Part shown: positions 1 through 7,322 of the stretch, in pieces
Layout: every line of letters starts with the position of its first letter
How positions within the stretch are numbered: position 1 is the stretch's first letter
Assembly: GCA_017477465.1 (NCBI GenBank)
Contig: JAFUVU010000043.1
Coordinates: 1 to 36,511, forward strand
Length of the DNA: 36,511 nucleotides
Source: Bacteroidales bacterium
GTDB lineage: Bacteria > Bacteroidota > Bacteroidia > Bacteroidales > UBA932
Direction: 5' to 3'
Made by a program: the position numbers and the translations under genes
Notes under the pieces: generated by a model
Told to the model about the DNA's origin: nothing
Seen by the model: only the letters and a program-made list of their open reading frames with translations
Database searches by the model: none

Positions 1-93
1 CTGCTCACCGGGCTTATCGCCTTTGTCTCTGTCATCTGGCAGGTATTGAAGGCGGCGAAGACGAATCCGGCAACGGAACTCAAAAAAGAGTAG
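1..93 (+). CDS. C-terminal end of an FtsX/MacB-type ABC transporter permease (partial)
   Basis: The window opens inside this gene; only the last 30 codons are present, ending at TAG. What is visible is a hydrophobic helix (LLTGLIAFVSVIWQVLKAA) followed by the tail TNPATELKKE. A final membrane helix followed by an A..NP...L+.E tail is typical of FtsX-family permeases of lipoprotein-release or antimicrobial-peptide exporters, which in Bacteroidota often come as tandem paralogs. A second, truncated copy with the same kind of tail (TNPAEALKNE) follows directly, which supports the family call. The substrate cannot be inferred from the visible part. Confidence 0.6.
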   Translation: MLTGLIAFVSVIWQVLKAAKTNPATELKKE

Positions 94-134
94 GCTTTTC
101 ATAAGCAAGGTTAAACATAAACACTTTTTTCCTG

Positions 135-458
135 ATGCCGGGCGGGGCTCTGGAAGGTTCCGCCCGGCGGATGGAGATTTCCGTAAAGCGGGTGTTCGGG
201 GCCGACATGGGCCAGATTACCAGCGAAGGCCTGATGCTGTATCTGAGGACGGTAGCCATCTGTTATGTGATTGCGGCGCCCATCGGCTGGCTGGTAGTGC
301 GATACTACTTGCAGCAGTTCTCCCACCGGGTGGGCTTCTTGCCGTCGGTGTTCCTGCTGGCACTGGTGATTGTGGGGGTGCTCTGCGCCATCGTGGTGCT
401 GTATCACTACCTCAAGACCGCCAGGACCAATCCGGCGGAGGCGCTTAAGAATGAATAA
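135..458 (+). pseudogene. Truncated FtsX-type permease, C-terminal domain only
   Basis: The 107-codon frame contains RRMEISVKRVFGA, the segment that precedes the last two membrane helices in FtsX-like permeases, then two hydrophobic helices and the tail TNPAEALKNE. Full-length family members have roughly 400-800 residues, so the N-terminal helix, the periplasmic domain and the first half of the permease core are missing. The frame is closed by a stop at 102-104 just upstream, and the residues before RRMEIS (GGALEGSA) do not look like FtsX sequence. I infer a 5' deletion that left the 3' end of a tandem paralog of the gene ending at 93. A short expressed membrane peptide is possible but unlikely. 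Confidence 0.6.
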
Positions 459-517
459 TTTTTGAATTTTGAAGCAGTATTTTAGTCTTCTGTGTGTTTA
501 ATAAGAAAACGTGAACT

Positions 518-928
518 ATGATGAAAATATTTAAAACTGTTCTTTGCGCGACGCTGCTGGTGGCAGGGCTGAGCGGGTGTGAGAAGATAGATGTGAACAA
601 GTTGGAAGGGACCTGGACTGAGCAATACGACCCCACGGTCTTTGCGATGGATGGCTCTGTGGAGTACACCTTTGACGGAAGTAACCACTATCAGATGCAT
701 GTCTATGACGCTCTTAGCGGCGAGTCCCACGACTATAGTGGAACGTATGCCATTGACTTGATCAATAAGGGAACCATCACCATCAATCCGCAGATGTCGG
801 ACTACAGCAACGTCACTTATACGTTGGTCAAATTGACGTCCAAGGAGATGGTCTGGCAAAAGGAAGGAACGACGTATTCCGTGGGAACGTGGGGCTCAGA
901 CTATCGACACTTTGTCCGGGTCAATTAG
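518..928 (+). CDS. Small lipoprotein, lipocalin-like (hypothetical)
   Basis: 136 codons. The N-terminus MMKIFKTVLCATLLVAGLSGC is a lipoprotein signal peptide with lipobox LSGC, so the mature protein starts at Cys21 and is probably anchored in the outer membrane. The mature part begins KLEGTWTEQYD and continues as alternating beta-strand-like segments (YTFDGSNHYQMHVYD, DYSGTYAID, ITINPQ, VTYTLVKLTSKEMVWQ). 'L.GTW' followed by about eight short strands is typical of lipocalin-like lipoproteins of Bacteroidota. No catalytic residues are apparent. Two adjacent ATGs are possible starts, differing by one residue. It lies alone on the + strand between the FtsX remnant and the decayed strip. The ligand is unknown. 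Confidence 0.7.
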   Translation: MMKIFKTVLCATLLVAGLSGCEKIDVNKLEGTWTEQYDPTVFAMDGSVEYTFDGSNHYQMHVYDALSGESHDYSGTYAIDLINKGTITINPQMSDYSNVTYTLVKLTSKEMVWQKEGTTYSVGTWGSDYRHFVRVN

Positions 929-1006
929 ATTTCGGGCATATTGACTGAATAATAGAACTGCCGTCATCTCGGATTGAGGTGGCGGCAGCGTACTAATCGC
1001 TAGGCC

Positions 1007-1084
1007 GCCAAAAGCCGTAGCATCGACATCAGGATAGGCCACGACTTTCCGTCCGGACAGGACATCCAACTTATTGCCCAGCAA
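1007..1084 (-). pseudogene. Possible remnant of a toprim-like (DUF6371-type) protein
   Basis: On the minus strand the short frame reads LGNKLDVLSGRKVVAYPDVDA. 'L.GR.VV.YPD' resembles the toprim-like segment of DUF6371/primase-type proteins on Bacteroidota mobile elements. There is no ATG (the frame would open with TTG), a stop lies just upstream, and the resemblance is lost after about 26 residues. I treat it as a weak fossil of a mobile-element gene. The rest of 929-1293 contains no convincing gene on either strand; its only other notable content is the 23-bp repeat array at 1176-1237. Confidence 0.25.
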
Positions 1085-1175
1085 GATTGATAGTCAACAA
1101 GCTATATTCTCTTTTCTTTCCCTTTGTTTAATCCTGTTAAGTGTTTTTACATAGTGCGGACACGGCCCAAAATCC

Positions 1176-1237
1176 CGCCGAATAACCAAACAAAACTTCG
1201 CCAAACAACCAAACGATTTTCCGCCAAATAACCAAAT
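1176..1237 (+). repeat. Three direct repeats with 23-bp period upstream of an ATPase remnant
   Basis: The motif CGCCRAAYAACCAAAY occurs at 1176-1191, 1199-1214 and 1222-1237, with starts exactly 23 bp apart. The 16-bp cores are nearly identical, while the 7-bp spacers differ (aaaactt, gattttc). The array ends 56 bp before the ATG of the DUF4143 ATPase remnant. A period near two helical turns with variable spacers suggests tandem protein-binding sites on one DNA face. An alternative is a decayed tandem repeat with no function. Confidence 0.6.
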
Positions 1238-1293
1238 TGTCTTGTTTGTTTCATTTCCAATTCATATCGTTGCCAGGTAGATAGAAGCATTAT

Positions 1294-1395
1294 ATGGAAT
1301 ACAAAAAGCGAATCGCAGACGGCATGCTCCGTGACAAATTGGACGCAATGGGCGCTATTCTTATTGAAGGCCCCAAGGCTTGCGGCAAGGCGGTT
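1294..1395 (+). pseudogene. N-terminal stub of a DUF4143-type AAA ATPase
   Basis: The translation starts MEYKKRIADGMLRDKLDAMG and continues AILIEGPKACGKA. This matches the start of DUF4143/AAA_14 ATPases: RIAD..L...L...GA.LIEGP..CGKT, the last part being the Walker A loop. The match ends at GKA, where the expected Thr is replaced, and the remaining codons up to the stop at 1518 run antisense through the 3' end of the acyltransferase gene and look unlike the family. Family members have about 400 residues, so more than 90% is missing. Two intact but differently starting relatives lie at 7805-9154 and 14505-15695. Confidence 0.65.
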
Positions 1396-1429
1396 TGTTT
1401 ATTTAGGTGGCACGAAAAGTTGCACAAAA

Positions 1430-2554
1430 TCAGGACTGTTTCCTGTTTTCCCCTAGCACACACCAACGCATCAAGGGGATGCGGCGAATCACTTCATACA
1501 GCAGCGGAGAGAGTGTGAACACCGCGACCGTCAGGATTGCGTACATGGACCACGGCGGTAATTGGGTATAGATCTTCATCATATATCCCAGACTGGCTAT
1601 TACCAAATAGTGGACGATATAGATGCCGTAGCTGGAGCGGGTCATATAGGCTGCGAAAGCCCCCGTACGGTCAAACTTTGACTTGAACCAACCCATCATT
1701 GCAAGGCACATCAGCCAGCCGTACAGGCAATTCAAAGGACTGCCCAGATACTGCGGCGAAGTATTGTCCTGTCCGAAGGTAGTACCGATAAGGATTCCCC
1801 CGGATACAATGGCGCAGACCATAAGCGGAATCCAGGCTTTGGAGAGTTTCTCCTGCACCGCGTCATGGGAAAAGACAAAGTATCCCAGCAGGAAGGGCAC
1901 TAGATAGAAAAGAGGCTTATACAGGTTCCATAAGCCGTCGAACGACTGAGGACGGGGCTCCATGATGAGTGTTTTCTCGCCCAGCCAAAAGAAAAGGCCA
2001 AGGAGGATGACCCAAACAAGGCCATACTTTACAGAGAAAGCCTTGCCAGATGCTCCGTGCAGACGTTCCTGCCCGTCAATCCGGCGCACAAGCAGCAGCA
2101 CCAGGGACAGCAGCCAAAGAACCTGGATGAACCAGAGCGGTCCGGTGCCGCTAAACGCCATAATGAAATAACGGCCGACAGCGGGAACCCCGTCAAACAC
2201 CCCTTGCCTCGTCGCCTCAACCGTATTGAAATACCCCACCATCCAGTGGAACACGAAGAGGCCGATAGTCCCCGGCACCAGCAGCTTCCGCGTGCGAGCC
2301 TTGAGCCAATCCCGCGCCGAATGCTTCTCCAGCGCATAGCGCGCACTAATCCCTGCCAGAAGGAACAACAGCGGCATGAACCACGGATACAGGACATACA
2401 TCACCACGTCCTGATACTGAGGCACGTCCGGGTAAGCGCCAAAACCACCGATTCCCCCGAAAACGCCCTTATTGTTGTAGAAATAGACTACATGATACAG
2501 CAGAACCAGGAGGACCGTCACCCAGCGCAGATTGTCTATCCAATGCTTTCTCAT
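1430..2554 (-). CDS. Membrane acyltransferase (acyltransferase_3 family)
   Basis: 374 codons. The start MRKHWIDNLRWVTVLLVLLY followed by HVVYFYN fits the acyltransferase_3 family, in which the His of the first helix (here H21) is a conserved catalytic residue in an R-x10-H arrangement. About ten hydrophobic segments follow, among them WFMPLLFLLAGISARYAL, PLWFIQVLWLLSLVLLLV and YGIYIVHYLVIASLGYMM. Family members transfer acetyl or other acyl groups from cytoplasmic CoA donors onto sugars of surface polysaccharide, peptidoglycan or secreted glycans. Its ATG overlaps the stop of the upstream AbrB-like gene by 4 bp, so the two are co-translated. No glycan genes are adjacent, so the acceptor is unknown. 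Confidence 0.85.
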   Translation of the reverse strand: MRKHWIDNLRWVTVLLVLLYHVVYFYNNKGVFGGIGGFGAYPDVPQYQDVVMYVLYPWFMPLLFLLAGISARYALEKHSARDWLKARTRKLLVPGTIGLFVFHWMVGYFNTVEATRQGVFDGVPAVGRYFIMAFSGTGPLWFIQVLWLLSLVLLLVRRIDGQERLHGASGKAFSVKYGLVWVILLGLFFWLGEKTLIMEPRPQSFDGLWNLYKPLFYLVPFLLGYFVFSHDAVQEKLSKAWIPLMVCAIVSGGILIGTTFGQDNTSPQYLGSPLNCLYGWLMCLAMMGWFKSKFDRTGAFAAYMTRSSYGIYIVHYLVIASLGYMMKIYTQLPPWSMYAILTVAVFTLSPLLYEVIRRIPLMRWCVLGENRKQS

Positions 2555-2760
2555 TTCGTGATGTCTCCCATTACCTGATCTACTGCACTCTGGAAGATTT
2601 CGGTCTTCACCAGCGCCATACCTTTCTGGTCGCCAAGGAGGAGCAACGCATCTCCCGGCTTGATATCATAGACCTTCCTGGCATCGCGCGGAATCACAAT
2701 CTGGCCCTTTTCGCCCACCTTCACCACACCGAAGATGTATTTACCGTCATTCTCTTGCAT
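2551..2760 (-). CDS. AbrB/MazE/SpoVT-type DNA-binding protein
   Basis: 69 codons from the chosen ATG (MQENDGKY). The swapped-hairpin AbrB fold is recognisable: GVVKVGEKGQIVIPRDAR, then KVYDIKPGDALLLLGDQKG. I place the start at 2760, not at an in-frame ATG at 2784, because a TAnnTTTG box lies at 2786-2793, which would put the transcription start inside the longer version. The stop overlaps the acyltransferase start (2551-2554). In other genomes such small AbrB proteins act as autoregulators of the membrane-protein genes they precede, or as antitoxins. The operon here favours the first role, which is inferred. Confidence 0.8.
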   Translation of the reverse strand: MQENDGKYIFGVVKVGEKGQIVIPRDARKVYDIKPGDALLLLGDQKGMALVKTEIFQSAVDQVMGDITK

Positions 2761-2785
2761 AGTTATATTTGTTAGAAATTTCATA

Positions 2786-2815
2786 CAAATATAACTATTA
2801 TTACTATAATTCCAA
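2786..2815 (-). promoter_or_regulatory. Promoter of the AbrB-acyltransferase operon
   Basis: On the minus strand TATATTTG (2786-2793) matches the Bacteroidota -7 box TAnnTTTG, and TTG (2813-2815) lies 19 bp upstream of it, the usual spacing. It points towards the ATG at 2760. Confidence 0.7.
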
Positions 2816-2843
2816 GCGTATGCAGTAAAATCTAAGTCTTCAT

Positions 2844-2851
2844 TATATTTG
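2844..2851 (+). promoter_or_regulatory. -7 promoter box (TATATTTG) of the antitoxin remnant
   Basis: TATATTTG matches TAnnTTTG and ends 16 bp before the ATG at 2868. It is divergent to the AbrB promoter. Confidence 0.55.
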
Positions 2852-2867
2852 TAAAAATGATGTAACC

Positions 2868-2939
2868 ATGACTGCTGTTAGCATACGTGATTTTAGAGCA
2901 AACCAAAGCAAGTTAATACAAACTGTATCAATACTTTAA
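2868..2939 (+). pseudogene. N-terminal remnant of a Phd/YefM-type antitoxin
   Basis: ATG opens a 23-codon frame, MTAVSIRDFRANQSKLIQT, ending at TAA. 'S..DFRANQSK' is the N-terminal DNA-binding segment of Phd/YefM antitoxins, normally about 80-90 residues long. The dimerisation part and the toxin-neutralising C-terminus are missing, and no Txe/YoeB or RelE toxin follows. A promoter box is still present at 2844-2851. I infer a deleted toxin-antitoxin pair whose operator and antitoxin start have survived. Confidence 0.6.
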
Positions 2940-2942
2940 GCA

Positions 2943-2974
2943 AATTGACCTATGCAAATCTGCGCAGGTCAATT
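2943..2974. terminator. Inverted repeat, possible terminator
   Basis: AATTGACCT (2943-2951) pairs perfectly with AGGTCAATT (2966-2974), and the inner loop adds GCA/TGC pairing. It lies after the antitoxin remnant and beyond the end of the minus-strand lipoprotein gene at 3024. It has no strong T-tract, so termination is only one explanation. Confidence 0.4.
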
Positions 2975-3023
2975 CGTTTAAGTCGCTAACTGTCAGGCGT
3001 TTATTGTACAACACCGCGTGCCT

Positions 3024-4040
3024 TTATTCTGCGGCGGGCTGATAAACCGGACGCACAGGATAGCCATAGCACCGTTCGGGACTACCCTGGGAAAAATTTC
3101 CCTCTTTTATGAATCCATTCCACGCTGTTTCCGGTTTATCCTCGTAACGAAGACTGGAAGTCCAATAGTAACCCACGCCCCCCACTCCACCTGCGCTTTC
3201 GTCATTTTTCTTGAAACCTGCCGCAGGAAGGAAGATGCTGTTGCCGTTATTACCGGTGATAAGCATACCCTTAACTCCATTCTGGGTAGTCCATACCTTC
3301 TTTTCGCATTTGCCAAGTTCCTGCCACTCTTTAAAGGTAGGCATACGCCAATTGCCGCCTAGCTTTGCGTGAGCTACATCGTCCTCAGGGTCAAGGACAA
3401 TCTTCCCGTCAGGGGAACCGGAGCCAGCCCAATACGACTGTAAGTTCGTCGGACAATACTTTGTCAGCTTATTAGAGGCACCTTTGCACCAAACATAAGT
3501 TGCCCAGCTGTAATCTGTTTTGGGCTTAACCTCGCCCCAGGCGTAGTAATCGCCGTTACCTTCGGGGGATGTTGCGCCGAGGTTGCTGTCGGCCCAATAG
3601 AGTTTATAGGTAGTGCCGCCTGAACCTTTCATCGTGATTCCAAGGTCCACTGCTCCCGAAGGGACAGCTGACTTGGCTTTTACAGTGACACTGCATTCCG
3701 CCTTGACACCGCTGCCGTCAAGGGCGTAAACTGCAATGCTGGCGTTTCCAGCCGACAAAGCTTCAAATTCCTTTGAAGTCCCTTCGCCGGACAGCATTTT
3801 TATAATGTCATTGGGTGCCGCAGCCCATGAGAGTGACTTGTCGGTGGCATCGGCAGGAGTGACGGTTGCCGTGATGACTACTTTCTCGCCGATTTCGAGC
3901 GTGAGGTCTGTAGGAGATAAGCTTATAGCGGTTACGGGAGTTTTGCCGACAGGTTTTTCCTCGCCGGAGGTTTTGGGCTCTTTTTTACAGCCGGTGACTG
4001 CAATCAGAAGCGCTGCGGCCAAATAAACGATTCTTTTCAT
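3024..4040 (-). CDS. Lipoprotein with Big_2 domain and Fibrobacter-type paralogous domain
   Basis: 338 codons. The signal peptide MKRIVYLAAALLIAVTGCKK has lipobox VTGC (Cys18). Residues about 35-120 form one bacterial Ig-like Big_2 domain (VTAISLSPTDLTLEIGEK, TATVTPADATDKSLSW). From about 130 to the end comes the domain found in DUF1566/'Fibrobacter succinogenes major paralogous' proteins: VDLGITMKGS, YWADSNLGATSPEGNGDYYA, GGNWRMPTFKEWQEL, IFLPAAGF, YYWTSSL, YPVRPV. The same C-terminal domain ends the giant lipoprotein at 16723-20616. It is surface-exposed by inference; the ligand is unknown. No small leader ORF precedes it, unlike the four fimbrillin-like lipoproteins. The 120 bp upstream show no clear TAnnTTTG box. 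Confidence 0.8.
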   Translation of the reverse strand: MKRIVYLAAALLIAVTGCKKEPKTSGEEKPVGKTPVTAISLSPTDLTLEIGEKVVITATVTPADATDKSLSWAAAPNDIIKMLSGEGTSKEFEALSAGNASIAVYALDGSGVKAECSVTVKAKSAVPSGAVDLGITMKGSGGTTYKLYWADSNLGATSPEGNGDYYAWGEVKPKTDYSWATYVWCKGASNKLTKYCPTNLQSYWAGSGSPDGKIVLDPEDDVAHAKLGGNWRMPTFKEWQELGKCEKKVWTTQNGVKGMLITGNNGNSIFLPAAGFKKNDESAGGVGGVGYYWTSSLRYEDKPETAWNGFIKEGNFSQGSPERCYGYPVRPVYQPAAE

Positions 4041-4160
4041 GGCAGAATGAATATTAAATAGGTCTGCAACAAATGTCGCTAAAAATCAGAACAAAAGCAA
4101 ATGAGATTCTTCGGCAGGGAAGCTGCCTAAGAATGACAACGACCTGCCTGAGAATAACAG

Positions 4161-6014
4161 CTACAAACCCTGAATTTCAGAGTCTAAAGCATTGACGCGA
4201 TAGGTGAAAGCCTCTTTCATGCGAGTGACAGCCTGGGAGAAGGAAAGCCTTTCGTCGCCATTTACGCCGGATGAAGTGCAGGGCCACATGCGCCAGTTAA
4301 TTGCCTCGGACTCGCCGATTGAGGCGGCTTTGGCATCGATGTAGTCGGGAATATCGGCAATAAGCGGCTTGATGGCTGCCCAACGGGATTTGAGGGCGGT
4401 GACGAATTCCGGCTTCGAGAGAAGTTTCTCGAAATAGATGCTCCGGTTGATGTTAAGCTCCTGGATGCCAGGCTGGAAAGTATACCAGTCAAAGTCCCAT
4501 ACCGGGCCGGCGTACATAACACCGTCGCGGAAATAGAAGTAGCAGCTTTTAGGGTGGTTCGGCTCAAAGTTGCAGCAGAGTTCGTGGACCAGATACCAGT
4601 CGGCAAACGAGTCAATATCAAGCAGTTCCTGCCACTTGCCCTGGTTGAGATAAAGCGATTCTTCCACTCCCCCGACAAGGGTTTTGACTTCGTTGAAAAG
4701 TTCGTCTGTCATCTTGTCGTCGTCGGGTTCCTTTATGCCGACGGGCATGCCGGCGGCCCATTCGTTCACCCTGCGCCCATAGCTGCTGTAGAAGCGCCAG
4801 ACGGCATCGTAGTAGGTATCCATTTCGATGAGGAAATCGGCCTGGAGGCGGGCTTTGCCGGTTTTGACTTTTTCGCCCAGCCAGTAGTTGCCCATGTGGC
4901 GGCCGTTGAGGTACAGTTCCACGAATTCGCCCGACGGAGTCCACTCCAGGCCTGCGCAGCGGCGCGCCACTTCAAAGGCGACGTCGTTTCTGAGCAGCGT
5001 GCGGTCCATCCAGTTTGCAAGGAGCACCCAGCGTTTGTCGGCCCCGGTTCCCAGGAGGTCGGCCTTCTCGGGAAGTTTGACGGCGTAAGGCTTCTTGGGA
5101 TAGTTCCAGGTGGAGTTTCCCCGGCCCTTGACGGAAACGCCGGCACTCTCGTAGCGCACCTTGCCGCTCATGTCAACCAGTTTGAAGCTGCAGCCTTCCA
5201 CCCAGCTGTCCTTGGAATAAATGCCGACGCCGCCGGGCGTGTTCACGTACAACTTTTTAAGGCCGATTCCGTCCGGCACCTCAACGCTCACGAACCTCCC
5301 GCGTTCCAGCGTACGCGACTCCGGCAGAGCATATTCATAATCGCCTGCGAGGGTCTCGACGCTGATGACCAGGCCTCCGGAGAGTGTCTGGGGAGGCAGC
5401 ACCACCACCCACTTCTGTCCTGCTTTCAAATAGCCGGACGGAGCCTGCACTTGCAGCGTTCCGCCGTCGGAGAGGGCTTCGGCCTCCCAGCCGTTCAGCG
5501 AGTAACGGACGGCACCAGAGAGGGATTCGCCTGCAGCGGCGCGGATGGTGACGGATTTGACATCGTCCCGTAAGAAACTGAGAATGAGGCCGCTGAAAAG
5601 AGACTCGAGGGTGAGCGTCTTCTGTTTTCCGGCGGCTGCGGCAAATGCCAGCGTCCCGGGCACTCCGGCCGATGAAGCCTCGACGCTTGACGGATAAGTG
5701 AGCGTAAGAAAGCTTCCGTCGAAGCTTGATTCTGTCTCGGGAGAGAGGACGATGTACTTTCCCAGGGGCTCAGGGACAGGATACAGGCCTTCGCTGTCGC
5801 GGGTGAGGGTGGCGGCGTTGCCGAATTCGTCGAACAGACGAACTTTGCAAGCTATTGTCCACGAAGGCGAGCCGGCTTGGACCTCATGCTTCAATGTAAG
5901 CTTAACTTCCTTCGGCTCAGGCGTTTGAGGCGGGTCTACAGGGTTATCCTTCTCCGTGCAGGAAAAAGCGCACAGAGCCACTGCGAAAAGGACGAGTATT
6001 TTGTATAATTTCAT
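4161..6014 (-). CDS. CotH-kinase family lipoprotein
   Basis: 617 codons from ATG 6014 (MKLYKILVLFAVALCAFSC); an upstream ATG at 6047 is rejected because it would place 11 residues before the signal peptide and beyond the promoter box. The lipobox is AFSC. An N-terminal beta-rich, fimbrillin-like region (about 20-255) is followed by a CotH domain: VKGRGNSTWNYPKKPY, DKRWVLLANWMDRTLLRNDV, VELYLNGRHMGNYWLGEKVK, FLIEMDTYYD and GPVWDFDW. CotH proteins of spores are atypical protein kinases; the Bacteroidota lipoprotein members are not characterised to my knowledge. The acidic WDFDW motif is in the family's metal-binding position. It is a single gene divergent from the 6086 operon. Confidence 0.85.
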   Translation of the reverse strand: MKLYKILVLFAVALCAFSCTEKDNPVDPPQTPEPKEVKLTLKHEVQAGSPSWTIACKVRLFDEFGNAATLTRDSEGLYPVPEPLGKYIVLSPETESSFDGSFLTLTYPSSVEASSAGVPGTLAFAAAAGKQKTLTLESLFSGLILSFLRDDVKSVTIRAAAGESLSGAVRYSLNGWEAEALSDGGTLQVQAPSGYLKAGQKWVVVLPPQTLSGGLVISVETLAGDYEYALPESRTLERGRFVSVEVPDGIGLKKLYVNTPGGVGIYSKDSWVEGCSFKLVDMSGKVRYESAGVSVKGRGNSTWNYPKKPYAVKLPEKADLLGTGADKRWVLLANWMDRTLLRNDVAFEVARRCAGLEWTPSGEFVELYLNGRHMGNYWLGEKVKTGKARLQADFLIEMDTYYDAVWRFYSSYGRRVNEWAAGMPVGIKEPDDDKMTDELFNEVKTLVGGVEESLYLNQGKWQELLDIDSFADWYLVHELCCNFEPNHPKSCYFYFRDGVMYAGPVWDFDWYTFQPGIQELNINRSIYFEKLLSKPEFVTALKSRWAAIKPLIADIPDYIDAKAASIGESEAINWRMWPCTSSGVNGDERLSFSQAVTRMKEAFTYRVNALDSEIQGL

Positions 6015-6034
6015 ATCGGCACAATGAAGGAGTG

Positions 6035-6042
6035 CAAACTTA
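6035..6042 (-). promoter_or_regulatory. -7 promoter box (TAAGTTTG) of the CotH lipoprotein gene
   Basis: TAAGTTTG on the minus strand matches TAnnTTTG, 20 bp upstream of the chosen ATG at 6014. This spacing is the main reason for that start. Confidence 0.55.
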
Positions 6043-6056
6043 CACAAAAAATTTCG

Positions 6057-6064
6057 TACTTTTG
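6057..6064 (+). promoter_or_regulatory. -7 promoter box (TACTTTTG) of the 6086-7751 gene run
   Basis: TACTTTTG matches TAnnTTTG and ends 21 bp before ATG 6086. It is divergent to the CotH promoter, with only 14 bp between the two boxes. I see no -33 TTG at standard spacing. Confidence 0.55.
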
Positions 6065-6085
6065 TGAATTAAAAGCCTATAATAA

Positions 6086-6736
6086 ATGAACACGCAGGAT
6101 AAATTCGTCATTACCATCAACCGGGAACTTGGCTCCGGCGGCCGCACAGTAGGCGCCATCCTTGCCCGCAAACTGAATGTCCCCTATTACGACAAACTCC
6201 TCATCCAGGCCCTGGAAAAGAAGTATCAACTTGACATTGAGGAAATTGAGCGCCTGAAAGGGCAGAAAAAAAGCTGGTGGGAAGACTTTGCCCGCATGGT
6301 GAAGCCCTTCGTGGACGCCAGCCAGGAGAACTTCCTCATGCACACCATCGGCGAAGAAGTGGGCGAAGGCGCCGCCACCCCCGAAAACGTCTTCAAGGCC
6401 GAAAAAGAAATCCTCCACGGCATTGCCGATGCCGGCTCCTCAATCATCGCAGGACGCAGCGCCTTCTATGTGCTCAAAGACCACCCCAACAAGCTTAGCG
6501 TGCTTATCCAGGCCCCCCTGGAGCAGCGCATAGCCCGCGTCATGCAAAAGCAGAAACTTCCCCGCCAGAAGGCCGTCGAGGCCATCGAGAAGGTCGATAA
6601 AATGCGCGAGAACTATGTTCAACGCTTCACCGGCACGTCAAGGTACGACACCAGAAACTACGACATCGTCCTGAATATGAACGGCCTAAGCGAAGAAGAG
6701 GCCGCGGACCTGATTTTAAAGTATATCAAAATATGA
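6086..6736 (+). CDS. Cytidylate kinase-like family protein
   Basis: 216 codons, soluble. The start FVITINRELGSGGRTVGAIL is the P-loop of the cytidylate-kinase-like (Cytidylate_kin2) family; then come ARKLNVPYYDKLLIQAL, IIAGRSAFYVL and the Arg-rich lid QRIARVMQKQKLPRQKAVE. Family members are P-loop kinases related to Cmk, but their substrate is generally undefined, and Bacteroidota usually have a separate canonical cmk gene, so I do not assign the symbol. Its stop overlaps the next ATG by 4 bp (ATGA at 6733-6736). It is the first gene of a run with the barrel protein and the PCC protein. Confidence 0.85.
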   Translation: MNTQDKFVITINRELGSGGRTVGAILARKLNVPYYDKLLIQALEKKYQLDIEEIERLKGQKKSWWEDFARMVKPFVDASQENFLMHTIGEEVGEGAATPENVFKAEKEILHGIADAGSSIIAGRSAFYVLKDHPNKLSVLIQAPLEQRIARVMQKQKLPRQKAVEAIEKVDKMRENYVQRFTGTSRYDTRNYDIVLNMNGLSEEEAADLILKYIKI

Positions 6737-7320
6737 GAAAAGCTCTTATCTTTTTAGCAGCCTTTTTAACCTTGTCGTCCATCGATGCTCTCGCACAAGT
6801 GAGCATCGGCGTTGGGTCCGGCAGCCGCGTCTATTCCCTTAAGCAGGCCGATATTATATCCGCCTCCGCCGTCCACCTTTCCCTTGAGGCCGAGGCGTCC
6901 TTCAGGCTGGGCAAACGCTTTGGCGTATCGGCAGGAGCATCCCTCGCCGGCTCTGCAGGTTACCACTTCGGCGGCGACGAAACCAAGAATCTGGGCGAAA
7001 TCTACCTCGAAATTCCTGTCCGCGGCAAAGTTTTCATTCCGCTGGGATCGACAGTGGACCTGTATCTTTTCGCCGGCCCGTCCCTTTCCGTGGATTTGTA
7101 TTCCATTGACGCTCATACGAAAAGCTCGGTTTCCAACTTCGAGACTTATCCCACGATGACCAGGCTGGACGTTATGCTGGGCGGCGGTATCGGCCTTGAA
7201 ATAATCCGGCATATCAGGGTCTCCCTTAGCTACGACCAGGGCCTGATGGACCGCGACACTGCATCTTCTGTCACAGCGCATACCGGAGTCGCAAAAGCAA
7301 TGGTAGCATACATGTTCTAG
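6733..7320 (+). CDS. Outer-membrane beta-barrel protein (PorT-like size class)
   Basis: 195 codons. A Sec signal peptide, MRKALIFLAAFLTLSSIDALA, is followed by amphipathic strands: VHLSLEAEASFRLGKRFGVS, GEIYLEIPVRGKVFIPLG, DLYLFAGPSLSVDLYS, LDVMLGGGIGLEIIRHIRVS and LSYDQG. It ends in AKAMVAYMF, an aromatic C-terminus as in outer-membrane barrels. The size fits the 8-stranded 'outer membrane beta-barrel' (OMP_b-brl) families common in Bacteroidota. The start overlaps the kinase-like gene by 4 bp, indicating coupled translation, and the PCC gene follows after 2 bp. The role is unknown. Confidence 0.75.
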   Translation: MRKALIFLAAFLTLSSIDALAQVSIGVGSGSRVYSLKQADIISASAVHLSLEAEASFRLGKRFGVSAGASLAGSAGYHFGGDETKNLGEIYLEIPVRGKVFIPLGSTVDLYLFAGPSLSVDLYSIDAHTKSSVSNFETYPTMTRLDVMLGGGIGLEIIRHIRVSLSYDQGLMDRDTASSVTAHTGVAKAMVAYMF

Positions 7321-7322
7321 CC

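Noticed and set aside
4554-5573. 339-codon open frame antisense to the CotH gene
   Set aside because: The CotH motifs on the other strand are clear, and the antisense product is low in complexity (His/Ala/Val rich) without start context.
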